DNA of 64,000 nucleotides from Fibrobacter sp. UWB10 (GTDB taxonomy: Bacteria > Fibrobacterota > Fibrobacteria > Fibrobacterales > Fibrobacteraceae). A program made the position numbers and the translations under genes. Below, piece after piece: positions 26,956-35,905 of the stretch; positions within the stretch are counted from its first letter, which is position 1, and each line of letters begins with the position of its first letter. The notes below the pieces were generated by a model. The model was not told the DNA's origin. It did no database searches and was given only the letters and a program-made list of their open reading frames with translations. Where the stretch lies: assembly GCF_900182935.1 (NCBI RefSeq), contig NZ_FXUE01000001.1, positions 310,001 through 374,000 of the forward strand. Reading direction: 5' to 3'.

Positions 26956-27998
26956 AGAATCAACATTCCGTCGCCATAGCTGAAAAGCTTCATCTTGTTT
27001 TCGACCGCCATCTTGTAGGCTTCGAGGGTGTTTTCGCGGCCATAGAAAGCGGACACCAGCAAAATCAGAGAGCTTTTCGGCCAGTGGAAATTGGTCAGCA
27101 AGCCATCCACAATCTTGTAGCGGTAACCCGGATAGAAGAACGCATGGGTCACGCCCTTCTGCGCCTTCACGATACCGTTGGCGTCAGCAATCGTTTCAAC
27201 AACGCGTGTACTCGTGGTACCTACGGTCACCACTCGACCGCCTTCGCGTTTGGCCTTGTTAATGATGTCGGCGTTTTCCTTGGTGAGCTCGTAATGTTCG
27301 CCATGCATCTTGTGCTGGGTAAAGTCTTCCACCGAGATATTCTGGAAGGTTCCCGGGCCCACATGCAGCGTGACTTCGGCAACATAAACGCCCTTCGCCT
27401 TCAAGGCATCGAGCATTTCTTCGCTAAAGTGCAGGCTTGCCGTCGGAGCGGCCACGGCACCGGAATACTTCGCAAAAATCGTCTGGTAAGCCTTCTTGTC
27501 ATCCTCGTCATCGGGGCGATCAATGTAAGGCGGCAGCGGCACATGGCCTTCGCGGTTCATCACGGCTTCCAGTTCCACAGGCGTTACCGCAAAGCGCAGC
27601 ACGCGAGCGCCGTCTTCCTTGATGTCTTCGACAACCGTCTTGACGCCAGCAATATCGAGTTCGCGCCCAATCTTGAAAGCCTTACCCGGGCGAACTTGCG
27701 CCTCGTAGCGGGCAGAGCCATCTTCAGCAGGAATCAACGCCTGCACCAAGAGCGTTTCGACTTCGCCACCATGCAATGTATGGCCGTAAAGTCGGGCCGG
27801 AATCACCTTCGTGTTATTCACCACCAGGCAATCACCCGGCTTAAAAAGATCGACAATTTCAGGAGCCTTCATAATATGGCGTTCACCGCCATCTTTGGGG
27901 CAATGCAGAATACGAGTTTTCCCTTTGCCCGCCGTGCGGCTGGCAATCAGTTCCTTCGGGAATTCAAAATTATAGTCAGAAAGATTATGCGATTCCAT
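26952..27998 (-). CDS. queA: S-adenosylmethionine:tRNA ribosyltransferase-isomerase
   Basis: Adds the cyclopentenediol moiety from SAM to preQ1 in tRNA, the penultimate step of queuosine synthesis. The 348-residue length is typical. Family landmarks include LSDYNFEFPKELIA at the N-terminus, NNTKVIPARLYG, LHVGPGTFQNI and GEHYELT, and the C-terminal THAFFYPGYRYKIVDGLLTNFHWPKSSL. The start at 27998 fits the family N-terminus; an ATG three codons upstream overlaps the WYL gene stop. It follows the WYL regulator with a TAAAATG junction, so the two are translationally linked. Confidence 0.96.
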   Translation of the reverse strand: MESHNLSDYNFEFPKELIASRTAGKGKTRILHCPKDGGERHIMKAPEIVDLFKPGDCLVVNNTKVIPARLYGHTLHGGEVETLLVQALIPAEDGSARYEAQVRPGKAFKIGRELDIAGVKTVVEDIKEDGARVLRFAVTPVELEAVMNREGHVPLPPYIDRPDDEDDKKAYQTIFAKYSGAVAAPTASLHFSEEMLDALKAKGVYVAEVTLHVGPGTFQNISVEDFTQHKMHGEHYELTKENADIINKAKREGGRVVTVGTTSTRVVETIADANGIVKAQKGVTHAFFYPGYRYKIVDGLLTNFHWPKSSLILLVSAFYGRENTLEAYKMAVENKMKLFSYGDGMLIL

Positions 27999-27999
27999 T

Positions 28000-28983
28000 T
28001 TAGGCATCCATCTCAGCGAGAGCCTTTTTCAACAACTGTTTTACTTCTTCTTTAAGCGAAGCCGGTTTTAAAATGCGAACATCGCCCGCAACACCCATCA
28101 GCCAGGTCTTGAAATCTGGCGTAATGCGGAGTTTCATGTCCACAATCATATTCTTGTTCTTATCGTAGCGTTTCGAAATTTCAGGATTGAAATGCGAACG
28201 TTCGAACTGCGTCTGCAACCACTTATTACGGATTTCAAGCGTAATGTCTTCTGGCTTGCCCGAGCCCGTATACTTGCCAAAGGCATACTTATAATGCATT
28301 GCCGCATCAAAAATAAACTTAGGCATAGCATGGTTCGTTTCTTGCACGCTCTTGATTTGTTCAAAAAGGTAATTCTTGAAAGTCTGATTTCCCTTTTCGT
28401 CTTCTTCACCAGCAATCAAGTACAACGTATCCACGCGCATAATCACCTTGACCGGATTCACTTCCTTGACTTCTTCAGAAACTCCGGAATGATCTGTGGC
28501 GTGGCTATACTGAATTTTGATTGCAAAGCCTTCGTGAATGGCCCTAAGCACGCGATTCACCATGGTATCTTGCAGTTTGTCATCGCTGAACGGGCCGTAA
28601 TCAAGCACATAGTCCGGATCCGTTGAAATCGCCTCGGGCTTAAAGTCTTCGGGATTCGTGGTCTGCATGGTCTTGATGACTTTATCCAAAAGTTTGACCG
28701 TCTTGATTTCAGGAGCGGCATTTGCAGGCAAATTCTTCTTGATTTTTTCAAGCTGCTTTACGACTTCCTGATTGAAATTCGCTTCTTTGTCGGTCTGGAT
28801 AATATAGAAGGTTTCCCCATTTTCCTTGAACTTTCGGAGGCCACAATTTTCTTCACTAATCACTTCCAAATGGCGAAAAATGGTGCGCGGACCGCAACCC
28901 ATCAACTTTGCCAAGCCATTTACCGTCTGCTTAACCTTCAGTTTATTCTTAATTGCATTAATCTTTTCGTAACCGGTAGCCAT
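28000..28983 (-). CDS. WYL-domain transcriptional regulator
   Basis: A 327-residue regulator. The N-terminal winged HTH (about residues 1-60, VNGLAKLMGCGPRTIFRHLE) is followed by a linker and a WYL domain (about 150-230) containing IKIQYSHA, then VNPVKVIMRVDTLYLIAG and YLFEQIKSV. A C-terminal WCX-like part (ITPDFKTWLMGVAGDVRILKP) follows. WYL domains commonly sense nucleic acid or other ligands; targets here are unknown. It sits 9 bases after the BON gene and abuts queA, in one apparent minus-strand operon beginning with gltX. Confidence 0.9.
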   Translation of the reverse strand: MATGYEKINAIKNKLKVKQTVNGLAKLMGCGPRTIFRHLEVISEENCGLRKFKENGETFYIIQTDKEANFNQEVVKQLEKIKKNLPANAAPEIKTVKLLDKVIKTMQTTNPEDFKPEAISTDPDYVLDYGPFSDDKLQDTMVNRVLRAIHEGFAIKIQYSHATDHSGVSEEVKEVNPVKVIMRVDTLYLIAGEEDEKGNQTFKNYLFEQIKSVQETNHAMPKFIFDAAMHYKYAFGKYTGSGKPEDITLEIRNKWLQTQFERSHFNPEISKRYDKNKNMIVDMKLRITPDFKTWLMGVAGDVRILKPASLKEEVKQLLKKALAEMDA

Positions 28984-28992
28984 AGGCTCCTC

Positions 28993-30231
28993 CTATACAA
29001 TTCTTAAACGGTTTTCGATGGACGTCGTCTTGACATTTTTAAGGAGCGTTGCCAAAGCAAGTTCTTTTTGCAGCAACGATTGCACACGACCTTCCAACAA
29101 AAATTTCCGATTATTGCAAGATACTCTAATGTTCGTGCCTTGTAAAAAGGCACTCGCCGCGATTTCCGATTCTACCTTTTGACAAACTTCTACATTTATC
29201 GGATCATAGACTTCTGTCACCAGGCAAATCAAGTCGCGCACGCCAGGGATTTCGGCCAAGCGATTTTCCAAATCTTTCGGGCGTTCATTTTCATAGCAGT
29301 ACGCTTCAATTTGGACCTTGCCTTCTGACACATTCACCTTGTAATCGAACAAGCGCGTCGCAGAGGATTCAATCTGTTCGTACACCGTTTTTTCAATTAC
29401 GGCATCCGTCGTGAGCGAAGACGTTTCCACACGCGTAAAATCAACGCAACCGCGCACTTTGGGAATCGCATTCACGCATTTTACAATCGCGCGCTGAATC
29501 GACAGATTTTTCACCAGGCCATTCAGATAAACAATACCCTGCCCCGCTTCGACAGACACCCTTGTACAATGTTCCGGGAACACTTGTGCCAATTTATTCT
29601 GCACAATCGCACACAACTTGTCATTCGGCAAGTTCTGCGCCAAAGGCGGAAGCGTAATAAAGACAAGCGTATTGTCTTTTAACATCACAGCAAGTTTATC
29701 TTTTTCGCCATCGTTCACCAAGCCAACAGCCACGCCAAACTGGTCTCGAATCGCATGGTAAATAAAATCGCCCAAAAGCGTCTGCGCACTTTGGATTGGC
29801 AACAGACGATACCCTTCGGGAGATTCTTCGTTCACAATAGCCGTTCTCGGCTTTTCAATTTTTTGATCAGGACCACCATCGTAATTGACAATGATAATCA
29901 TCTTATCAGGCGACTGGAAAATACTTTTGACAAGGCCCGGTTTGGGCGATCCTTTAAAGTAAATCCAGTTTCCCGCCTTAATGCGATTGTAGCCGAAAAT
30001 TTTGGTGTAATCCTGATTTACAAATTCTCGACTGCAAAAAATGAATTCGTTCGAGAACGCGACAAACATGGTGTTGCATGCATCGCAGCAACACAAAAGC
30101 GGAATATGCGGTTCCATTCCCCCAAAGGTCGAATACGCCTCGCGGGCAAATATGCCGTGTTCCACTACCTTCTGGCAGCGACGGCAAAAAAGCCTTTGAG
30201 TATAAAGACGATGAGGGAATTGCGAACGCAT
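28993..30231 (-). CDS. BON-domain protein with N-terminal Cys-pair zinc-ribbon-like segment
   Basis: A 412-residue protein without a signal peptide. The N-terminus has two Cys pairs (FCRRCQKVV and CCCDACNTMF) that look like a zinc ribbon. The C-terminal half contains about three BON-like units (VSVEAGQGIVYLNGLVKNLSI; VNVSEGKVQIEAYCYE; IRVSCNNRKFLLEGRVQSLL), each followed by helices and a VRG or VRD turn. BON domains usually bind phospholipid or mediate assembly in the envelope; a cytosolic version with zinc cysteines is less usual. Its ATG shares one base with the stop of gltX. Confidence 0.7.
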   Translation of the reverse strand: MRSQFPHRLYTQRLFCRRCQKVVEHGIFAREAYSTFGGMEPHIPLLCCCDACNTMFVAFSNEFIFCSREFVNQDYTKIFGYNRIKAGNWIYFKGSPKPGLVKSIFQSPDKMIIIVNYDGGPDQKIEKPRTAIVNEESPEGYRLLPIQSAQTLLGDFIYHAIRDQFGVAVGLVNDGEKDKLAVMLKDNTLVFITLPPLAQNLPNDKLCAIVQNKLAQVFPEHCTRVSVEAGQGIVYLNGLVKNLSIQRAIVKCVNAIPKVRGCVDFTRVETSSLTTDAVIEKTVYEQIESSATRLFDYKVNVSEGKVQIEAYCYENERPKDLENRLAEIPGVRDLICLVTEVYDPINVEVCQKVESEIAASAFLQGTNIRVSCNNRKFLLEGRVQSLLQKELALATLLKNVKTTSIENRLRIV

Positions 30232-31703
30232 TACTTCATGAGCGGGAGTGCCACATCCATGCGGCGGAGCACTTCTTCCTTACCGATAAGTTCGAACATT
30301 TCCCAGAGGCCCGGGCCTGCGGTAACGCCAGACACAGCAAGGCGCGGAGCACCGACGAGTTCACCGACCTTGTGGCCGCAACGTTCGGCGAGGTCGTAGA
30401 AACCCTTTTCGATAACCGGAGTCTTGAAGTCTTCGATGGAAGCGAGCATGTCGCGCACGAGCGTCGCCACTTCCTTGGAGCCTTCGCCAAAGTGCTTTTT
30501 AGCACCCTTTTCATCGTAGGTCGTCGGAGCAACAAAGAAGTACACAGCCATGTCGGCGAGGTCCTGCACAAAATGAGCACGCGGCTTGAGCTGCTTCACG
30601 ATTTCATCGAGGCGAGTTTCCGGTTCCTTGGAGAGGTCGATACCCTTCGCGGCAAGGCCTTCCTTCATGATACCCTTGAGCATGCCGTCGTCGCACAGGT
30701 GAATGTGCTGGCCGTTCATCCATTGCAACTTCTTTTCGTCGAAGCTGGCAGACTTCGGGTTAATGCGTTCCAGCGTAAAGCTGTCGACCATTTCCTTAAT
30801 GGTCATGACTTCGCGGTCATCGCCCGGGTTCCAACCGAGCAGGGCGAGGTAGTTCACGAGCGTTTCAGGCAGGTAGCCGAGGTCGCGGAAGTCACCCACA
30901 GAGGCAGCACCCTTGCGCTTAGAAAGCTTACCGCCGTTCTTGTCGAGAATCACCGGCAGGTGGCACCATACAGGCGGCTGCCAGCCAAAGGCCTTATACA
31001 AGAGTTCATGCTTCGGCGTAGAGCTAATCCATTCGTCGCCACGGAGCACGTGAGTCGTACCCATCAGGTGGTCATCGACAACGCTTGCAAAGTGGTAAGT
31101 CGGGTAACCGTCGCGCTTGATGAGCACGAGGTCATCCAGAAGTTCGTTCTGGTAACTGATGTGACCGCGAATCATGTCGTCGAATTCGGTGACACCCGTT
31201 TCAGGCACCTTAAAGCGAATCACAGCCTTTTCGCCGGCGGCAATGCGGGCTTCGGCTTCTTCGCGGCTAATGTTACGGCAATGACGGTCGTAACCGGTCA
31301 CCGGCACATGAGACTTTTCCTGTTCGGCGCGGACTTCCTGCAGGCGTTCTTCGGAGCAGAAGCAGTAGTAAGCATAGCCAGCATCCAAGAGCTTCTTGAT
31401 TTCGCGGTGGTAAATGTCCAAGCGTTCGCTCTGGAAATACGGACCGCAGTCACCTTCGCAGCCCGGACCTTCGTCCCACTGCAGGCCAAGCCACTTAAGG
31501 TCGCGCATCAAGTCGTGCAAGGCAGTTTCGTTATAGCGCTTGCGGTCAGTATCTTCAATACGCAGATAAAACGTACCGCCCATGTGTTTGGCAAAAAAGT
31601 AGTTGTAGATAGCGGTACGAGCACCGCCCACATGCAGGTAGCCCGTCGGGCTCGGGGCAAAACGGACGCGGACAGGACGGTTAGAATTGCAATTTTCGCA
31701 CAT
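30231..31703 (-). CDS. gltX: Glutamate-tRNA ligase
   Basis: Class I aminoacyl-tRNA synthetase. The start at 31703 is chosen over the longer frame because of a GAGG site 7 bases ahead and because the family N-terminus RVRFAPSPTGYLHVGGARTA begins soon after. The HIGH-like motif is YLHVGG and the KMSKS-like motif is KLSKRKGA. The zinc-site region has CFCSEE. The 490-residue length is normal. A single gltX-type gene is seen, so whether it also charges tRNA-Gln is unknown. The gene heads the gltX-BON-WYL-queA run. Confidence 0.97.
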   Translation of the reverse strand: MCENCNSNRPVRVRFAPSPTGYLHVGGARTAIYNYFFAKHMGGTFYLRIEDTDRKRYNETALHDLMRDLKWLGLQWDEGPGCEGDCGPYFQSERLDIYHREIKKLLDAGYAYYCFCSEERLQEVRAEQEKSHVPVTGYDRHCRNISREEAEARIAAGEKAVIRFKVPETGVTEFDDMIRGHISYQNELLDDLVLIKRDGYPTYHFASVVDDHLMGTTHVLRGDEWISSTPKHELLYKAFGWQPPVWCHLPVILDKNGGKLSKRKGAASVGDFRDLGYLPETLVNYLALLGWNPGDDREVMTIKEMVDSFTLERINPKSASFDEKKLQWMNGQHIHLCDDGMLKGIMKEGLAAKGIDLSKEPETRLDEIVKQLKPRAHFVQDLADMAVYFFVAPTTYDEKGAKKHFGEGSKEVATLVRDMLASIEDFKTPVIEKGFYDLAERCGHKVGELVGAPRLAVSGVTAGPGLWEMFELIGKEEVLRRMDVALPLMK

Positions 31704-31820
31704 AGAATCCTCTTTTTGTTTATTCCGTGTCAAAAAATAGCAATTTAGGACGAAGCCGTTCCCTACTTTTCTATCTTTGGTGCCGTTAATTAAAACAGCC
31801 ACCCTTTTCATGGGAAAAAT

Positions 31821-33260
31821 ATGGAAACCTTAAATTCCATCTTAGATACTATTGACGGCTACGTGTGGGGAATCCCGCTCATTGCGGTCATCTTGTTTGT
31901 CGGAATCCTGCTCACAAGCCGCCTCGGCGTGCTTCAGGTGACAAACCTCGGCAACGCTCTGCGTTACATGCTCCACAACGAAAAGCACGGCGAAGGCGAA
32001 GTTTCAAGCTTTGCCGCCCTCTGCACCGCTCTTGCCGCAACCGTCGGCACGGGTAACATTGTAGGTGTTGCCACCGCTATCGGTACCGGTGGCCCGGGCG
32101 CACTCTTCTGGATGGAAGTCGCAGCCTTCTTTGGCATGGCCACCAAATACGCTGAAGGTCTTTTGGCAGTCAAGTACCGCAAGGTCGACACCGACGGCAA
32201 AGTGTTGGGCGGTCCGTTCTACTACATCGAAAGCGGTATCAAGGAACGTTTCGGACTCAACTTTAAGTGGCTCGCCGTTCTGTTCGCCGTCTTTGGCGTG
32301 CTCGCCGGTCTTCTTGGTATCGGAACCATTACGCAGGTCAACGGCATCACGTCGGCAGTCGCAACCGTGTTTCCCTCTGGCGAATTCGTCAACATCGGCG
32401 GCAACTCCGTTTCCGTGTCTACCGCAATTGCAGGCCTTTTCTGCGCAGGCTTTACTGCCCTGGTGATTATCGGCGGTCTCAAGCGCATTGCCAAGGTTTC
32501 GCTCTACATTGTGCCGATCATGGCTATCTTCTACATTCTGTTCTGCTTGCTGATTCTCGGTTTCAACTTCTCCAAGATTTCGGGAGCCGTTGAACTGATT
32601 ATCCGCGCCGCCTTCAACCCGAGCGCTGTAACCGGCGGTGTGGTTGGTACGATTTTCATTGCCATGCAGAAGGGTATTGCCCGCGGCATTTTCAGTAACG
32701 AAGCTGGCCTCGGTTCTGCTCCGATTGCCGCCGCTGCCGCAAAGACTAAGGAACCTGTTCGCCAGGGTCTCGTTTGCATGACCGGAACCTTCATCGACAC
32801 CATCATTATTTGCTCCATGACGGGCCTTGCCATTGTGGTAACGGGCGCATGGACTCCGGAACTCGGCCTCCAGGGCGTAAACATCACCATGGAAGCCTTT
32901 ACCCGCGGTCTCGAAAACCTGCCCGCAGGCGCAAGCGTAGCCCCCTTCATTCTGACAACGGCTTTGGTGTTCTTTGCCTTCACGACGATTCTTGGCTGGG
33001 CTTACTATTCTGAACGCTGCTTAGAATACCTTGTGGGTCGCGGCAAGAAAGGTCCCATTCTCACCTTCCGCTGGCTGTATGTGGCCGCAGTCTTTATTGG
33101 CCCGTACCTCACGGTGAGCGCCGTGTGGACCAGCGCCGACATCTTTAACGGTCTGATGGCTTTCCCGAACTTGGTCGCCCTGGTTCTGCTTTCTGGCATT
33201 GTCGCCCGCGAAACCAAGATTTTCTTGGACAAGCTCCACAACGGAAAAGTAGGTGACTAA
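31821..33260 (+). CDS. Sodium/alanine (glycine) symporter, AGCS family
   Basis: A 479-residue inner-membrane transporter with about eleven hydrophobic helices. Family motifs include FAALCTALAATVGTGNIVGV, GPGALFWMEVAAFFGMATKY and ARGIFSNEAGLGSAPIAAAAA. It takes up alanine or glycine with sodium. The start has a GGGAAAAAT purine tract. It diverges from gltX and overlaps the ispD leader. Confidence 0.94.
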   Translation: METLNSILDTIDGYVWGIPLIAVILFVGILLTSRLGVLQVTNLGNALRYMLHNEKHGEGEVSSFAALCTALAATVGTGNIVGVATAIGTGGPGALFWMEVAAFFGMATKYAEGLLAVKYRKVDTDGKVLGGPFYYIESGIKERFGLNFKWLAVLFAVFGVLAGLLGIGTITQVNGITSAVATVFPSGEFVNIGGNSVSVSTAIAGLFCAGFTALVIIGGLKRIAKVSLYIVPIMAIFYILFCLLILGFNFSKISGAVELIIRAAFNPSAVTGGVVGTIFIAMQKGIARGIFSNEAGLGSAPIAAAAAKTKEPVRQGLVCMTGTFIDTIIICSMTGLAIVVTGAWTPELGLQGVNITMEAFTRGLENLPAGASVAPFILTTALVFFAFTTILGWAYYSERCLEYLVGRGKKGPILTFRWLYVAAVFIGPYLTVSAVWTSADIFNGLMAFPNLVALVLLSGIVARETKIFLDKLHNGKVGD

Positions 33261-33261
33261 A

Positions 33262-33960
33262 ATGAAAGGACGTTTCGCGGCAGTGCTCCCCGCCGGGGGA
33301 CTCGGCAAGCGCATGGGCGGAAACATTCCCAAGCAGCTTATGGTTTTAGGCGGCAAGCCCGTTTACCGTTACAGCCTCGAAACATTCCTTTCGATGGATG
33401 AAATCGCCGAAGTCGTGATGGCCGTGCCAGCCGACTGGAAAGATCATTTCGAAAAAGAAATTTTCAGCGACAACGCAAGCGACGAAATCCGCGCCAAAAT
33501 GAAAATTGTCGTGGGCGGTGCAGAACGTTGGCAGTCTGTCGAAAACGGTGTGAATGCGCTTACGAGCGATGCCGAATTCGTGCTAGTGCACGATGTAGCA
33601 CGCCCATTCATCAGTAAAGAAATCATCCGCGACGTGTGCGAAACGCTTGTCACCAAGGGCAGCTGTCTTGTGGCAAAGCCCGCTGTCGACACCATCAAGA
33701 TTGCAAAAGACGGCAGCGTGCAGCAGACTATCGACCGCAATACCGTATGGATGGCACAGACTCCGCAAGCAGCCTCGGTCGCATTACTGAAAAAGCTCTA
33801 CGGGCGCATTGCCGCAGAGCCTTTAAACTTCACGCCCACCGACGAAGCCAGCATTCTCGAATACTTCGGCGAAAGCGTCTATATCGTCAAGGGCAACAAC
33901 CTGAACGACAAGCTTACGACTCCCGAAGACTTCGAGATTTTCGCAAGCCGCGCCAAATAA
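33262..33960 (+). CDS. ispD: 2-C-methyl-D-erythritol 4-phosphate cytidylyltransferase
   Basis: Third enzyme of the MEP isoprenoid pathway, transferring CMP to methylerythritol phosphate. The 232-residue protein has AAVLPAGGLGKRMGGNIPKQ (nucleotide-binding), VHDVARPF and TEDTLKL-like KLTTPEDF near the C-terminus. The ATG at 33262 has an AGGTGA site within the end of the symporter gene, so the two are likely co-transcribed. Confidence 0.95.
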   Translation: MKGRFAAVLPAGGLGKRMGGNIPKQLMVLGGKPVYRYSLETFLSMDEIAEVVMAVPADWKDHFEKEIFSDNASDEIRAKMKIVVGGAERWQSVENGVNALTSDAEFVLVHDVARPFISKEIIRDVCETLVTKGSCLVAKPAVDTIKIAKDGSVQQTIDRNTVWMAQTPQAASVALLKKLYGRIAAEPLNFTPTDEASILEYFGESVYIVKGNNLNDKLTTPEDFEIFASRAK

Positions 33961-33962
33961 TT

Positions 33963-35444
33963 CTACACTTCCCCGCCGAATTCAAATCCGGCTTCATCAA
34001 CCGCCTTCTTGAGGGCGGTTTCGTTTATATCGTCTTCGTCATGCCACTCCACACGGAGTTCCTTTTTCGCGACATCGGCTTCAGCTGAAATCACGCCGTC
34101 TAGAGCCATTACGGCCTTCTCGACGCAAGCCTTGCAATGACTGCAGTTCATGCCGTTTACGCGATAAGTTTCCACAACATGCTCGTCATGATGGTGATGC
34201 TCATGAGTATGTTCATGGCAAAGGCATTCGCCTTCACCGTGTTCATGATGATGTTCATGGTGATGATGTTCATCGCATTCGCAATGATCTTCACCTTCGC
34301 AGCAGCAATCATGATCGCCGCAACCGCAACCACAATGTCCACAGCCCTTATGCGCAAACTTCGCATAAATAATCAACGCAGCAAACACAATCGCGCAAAC
34401 GTAATCAAACACGCCGAGCGCTCCGTGACCATGACATTCTGCAGAACCATGCGGGAGCATCGAGGCAAGGAACGTATCCATCAGGAACGTGTCGACAATA
34501 AAGCCAAAGAACATCGCACCTAATGCAATCGAAACAAGGTATGCCGCGAGAGTACGCTTGCCAAAAGCCTTGCCCACCACCAACATGCTCGCGATACTCG
34601 TTGCAGGGCCTGCCATCAACAGCACCAAAGCAGCACCCGGCGTAACACCTTTTTCAACAAGAGCCAAAGCCAGCGGAATAGAACCCGTCGCACAAGTGTA
34701 CATGGGCATGGCAAGCACCAGCACCACCAACATGCAAAGCAGCGGATATTCATGTAAGAACAAGAAGAAATCATCCGGCACAAAAGCCGCAATCAGGGCG
34801 CCCAGCAAAAGTCCGATAATCAGCCACTTGCTCACATCGCCAATCATGTTCACAAAGCCATATTCAAAAGTTTCTTTCACCTTCTGCGCAAAAGACTTTT
34901 TCTCGTGTTCATCGTAATCATCATGGTCGCAAGAACAATGATCGCCTTCGCAATCGCAGTGTTCGTGATGCTCATGCTCGTGAGAATTTTCAAGTACGGC
35001 AACACCCGTTTCAGGCTCGTTCTTTGTGACCAGATTAGTAAACACGCCGCCAAGCATTGCCGTCACAAAAGCGGCCACCGGGCGCAAAATTGCAAACGGT
35101 CCGCCCAACAGCGAATACGTCGCCAAAATAGAATCCACACCCGTCGCAGGCGTCGAAATCAAGAAACTCACGCTCGCGCCCTTGCTCGCCCCCTCTTTCC
35201 GGAGCGCAATCGAAGTCGGAATCACGCCGCAGCTACAAATCGGAAGCGGAACCCCGAACAAGGCCGCCCACAATACCGACTTAAAGTTCGGCTTCGCAAT
35301 CTTTGGCACATACAAGTGATTCGGCACCCACACATGCAAAATGCCCGCAAGCAAAAAGCCGAGCAAAAGGAACGGCGCCATCTCCGAAAACAGCGTAATG
35401 AATTGCCAAACAAACTTTTCCAGAATTTCTAAAACAGCAGGCAT
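33963..35444 (-). CDS. Cu/Zn efflux permease (SO_0444/DUF318 type) with His/Cys-rich loops and C-terminal HMA domain
   Basis: A 493-residue inner-membrane permease, about eight to ten helices, with the family motif FGVPLPICSCGVIPTSIALR and FLISTPATGVDSI. The central loop and the segment after the last helix are packed with His, Cys, Asp and Glu (about residues 148-175 and 365-415). The C-terminus is a heavy-metal-associated domain with GMNCSHCKAC. Metal export, most likely Zn or Cu, is inferred from these sites and from the ArsR/SmtB-type gene directly upstream (TAA-ATG junction). Confidence 0.88.
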   Translation of the reverse strand: MPAVLEILEKFVWQFITLFSEMAPFLLLGFLLAGILHVWVPNHLYVPKIAKPNFKSVLWAALFGVPLPICSCGVIPTSIALRKEGASKGASVSFLISTPATGVDSILATYSLLGGPFAILRPVAAFVTAMLGGVFTNLVTKNEPETGVAVLENSHEHEHHEHCDCEGDHCSCDHDDYDEHEKKSFAQKVKETFEYGFVNMIGDVSKWLIIGLLLGALIAAFVPDDFFLFLHEYPLLCMLVVLVLAMPMYTCATGSIPLALALVEKGVTPGAALVLLMAGPATSIASMLVVGKAFGKRTLAAYLVSIALGAMFFGFIVDTFLMDTFLASMLPHGSAECHGHGALGVFDYVCAIVFAALIIYAKFAHKGCGHCGCGCGDHDCCCEGEDHCECDEHHHHEHHHEHGEGECLCHEHTHEHHHHDEHVVETYRVNGMNCSHCKACVEKAVMALDGVISAEADVAKKELRVEWHDEDDINETALKKAVDEAGFEFGGEV

Positions 35445-35777
35445 TTACTTACCCTTCTTGTGCAGAATATGTGTGAGACCCGTATTGAAAATCAATCCAA
35501 TATGTTCATCGTCGAGCGAATAGAACATCTTGCGACCATCGCGACGCGGCTTGACCAAGTTCGCCGTACGCAGAATGCGCAACTGGTGACTTACCACGGA
35601 CTGTTCCAGGTTCAACTTTTCGGCAATATCGTTCACCGAAATTTCGCCCGAAAGCATTAAATGGATAATGCGGATACGCGTGGTATCGCCAAAGAACTTG
35701 AAGAACTCCGACAGTTCGAAAAGAACATCCATTGAGACTTCGTTTTTCGCATTTTTGATATATGAACAGTTATTCAT
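35445..35777 (-). CDS. ArsR/SmtB-family metal-sensing repressor
   Basis: A winged-helix repressor of up to 110 residues. The HTH reads VNDIAEKLNLEQSVVSHQLRIL. The C-terminal helix carries a complete alpha5 site, Asp-x-His then ten residues then His-x2-His (within DDEHIGLIFNTGLTHILH), as in the zinc sensors SmtB and CzrA, so zinc is the likely inducer. The first ATG (35777) overlaps the operator; an ATG at 35732 would give a 95-residue protein of usual length. Neither start has a clear ribosome site. It forms one unit with the permease. Confidence 0.9.
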   Translation of the reverse strand: MNNCSYIKNAKNEVSMDVLFELSEFFKFFGDTTRIRIIHLMLSGEISVNDIAEKLNLEQSVVSHQLRILRTANLVKPRRDGRKMFYSLDDEHIGLIFNTGLTHILHKKGK

Positions 35778-35779
35778 AT
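35760..35779 (-). promoter_or_regulatory. ArsR/SmtB-type operator
   Basis: ATATGAA-N6-TTCATAT, an inverted repeat matching the 12-2-12 operators of zinc-responsive ArsR proteins, at the 5' end of the repressor-permease unit. An A/T-rich run with TATATA lies just upstream on the minus strand. Confidence 0.75.
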
Positions 35780-35905
35780 TTTCATATATACATTTTTAGC
35801 GACACTTCGTCAAGGTCAAAACCCGAAATTCGCACCCTTTTTCTCGAAAAATTCACCCAAACTCCCCCATTTTTGTATTTTTAGCCTAAAAATTGAGGAT
35901 TTGTA

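Noticed and set aside
30078-31748. Long plus-strand frame opposite gltX
   Set aside because: Antisense shadow; gltX motifs are complete on the minus strand, and codon-bias shadows of this sort recur opposite many genes here.
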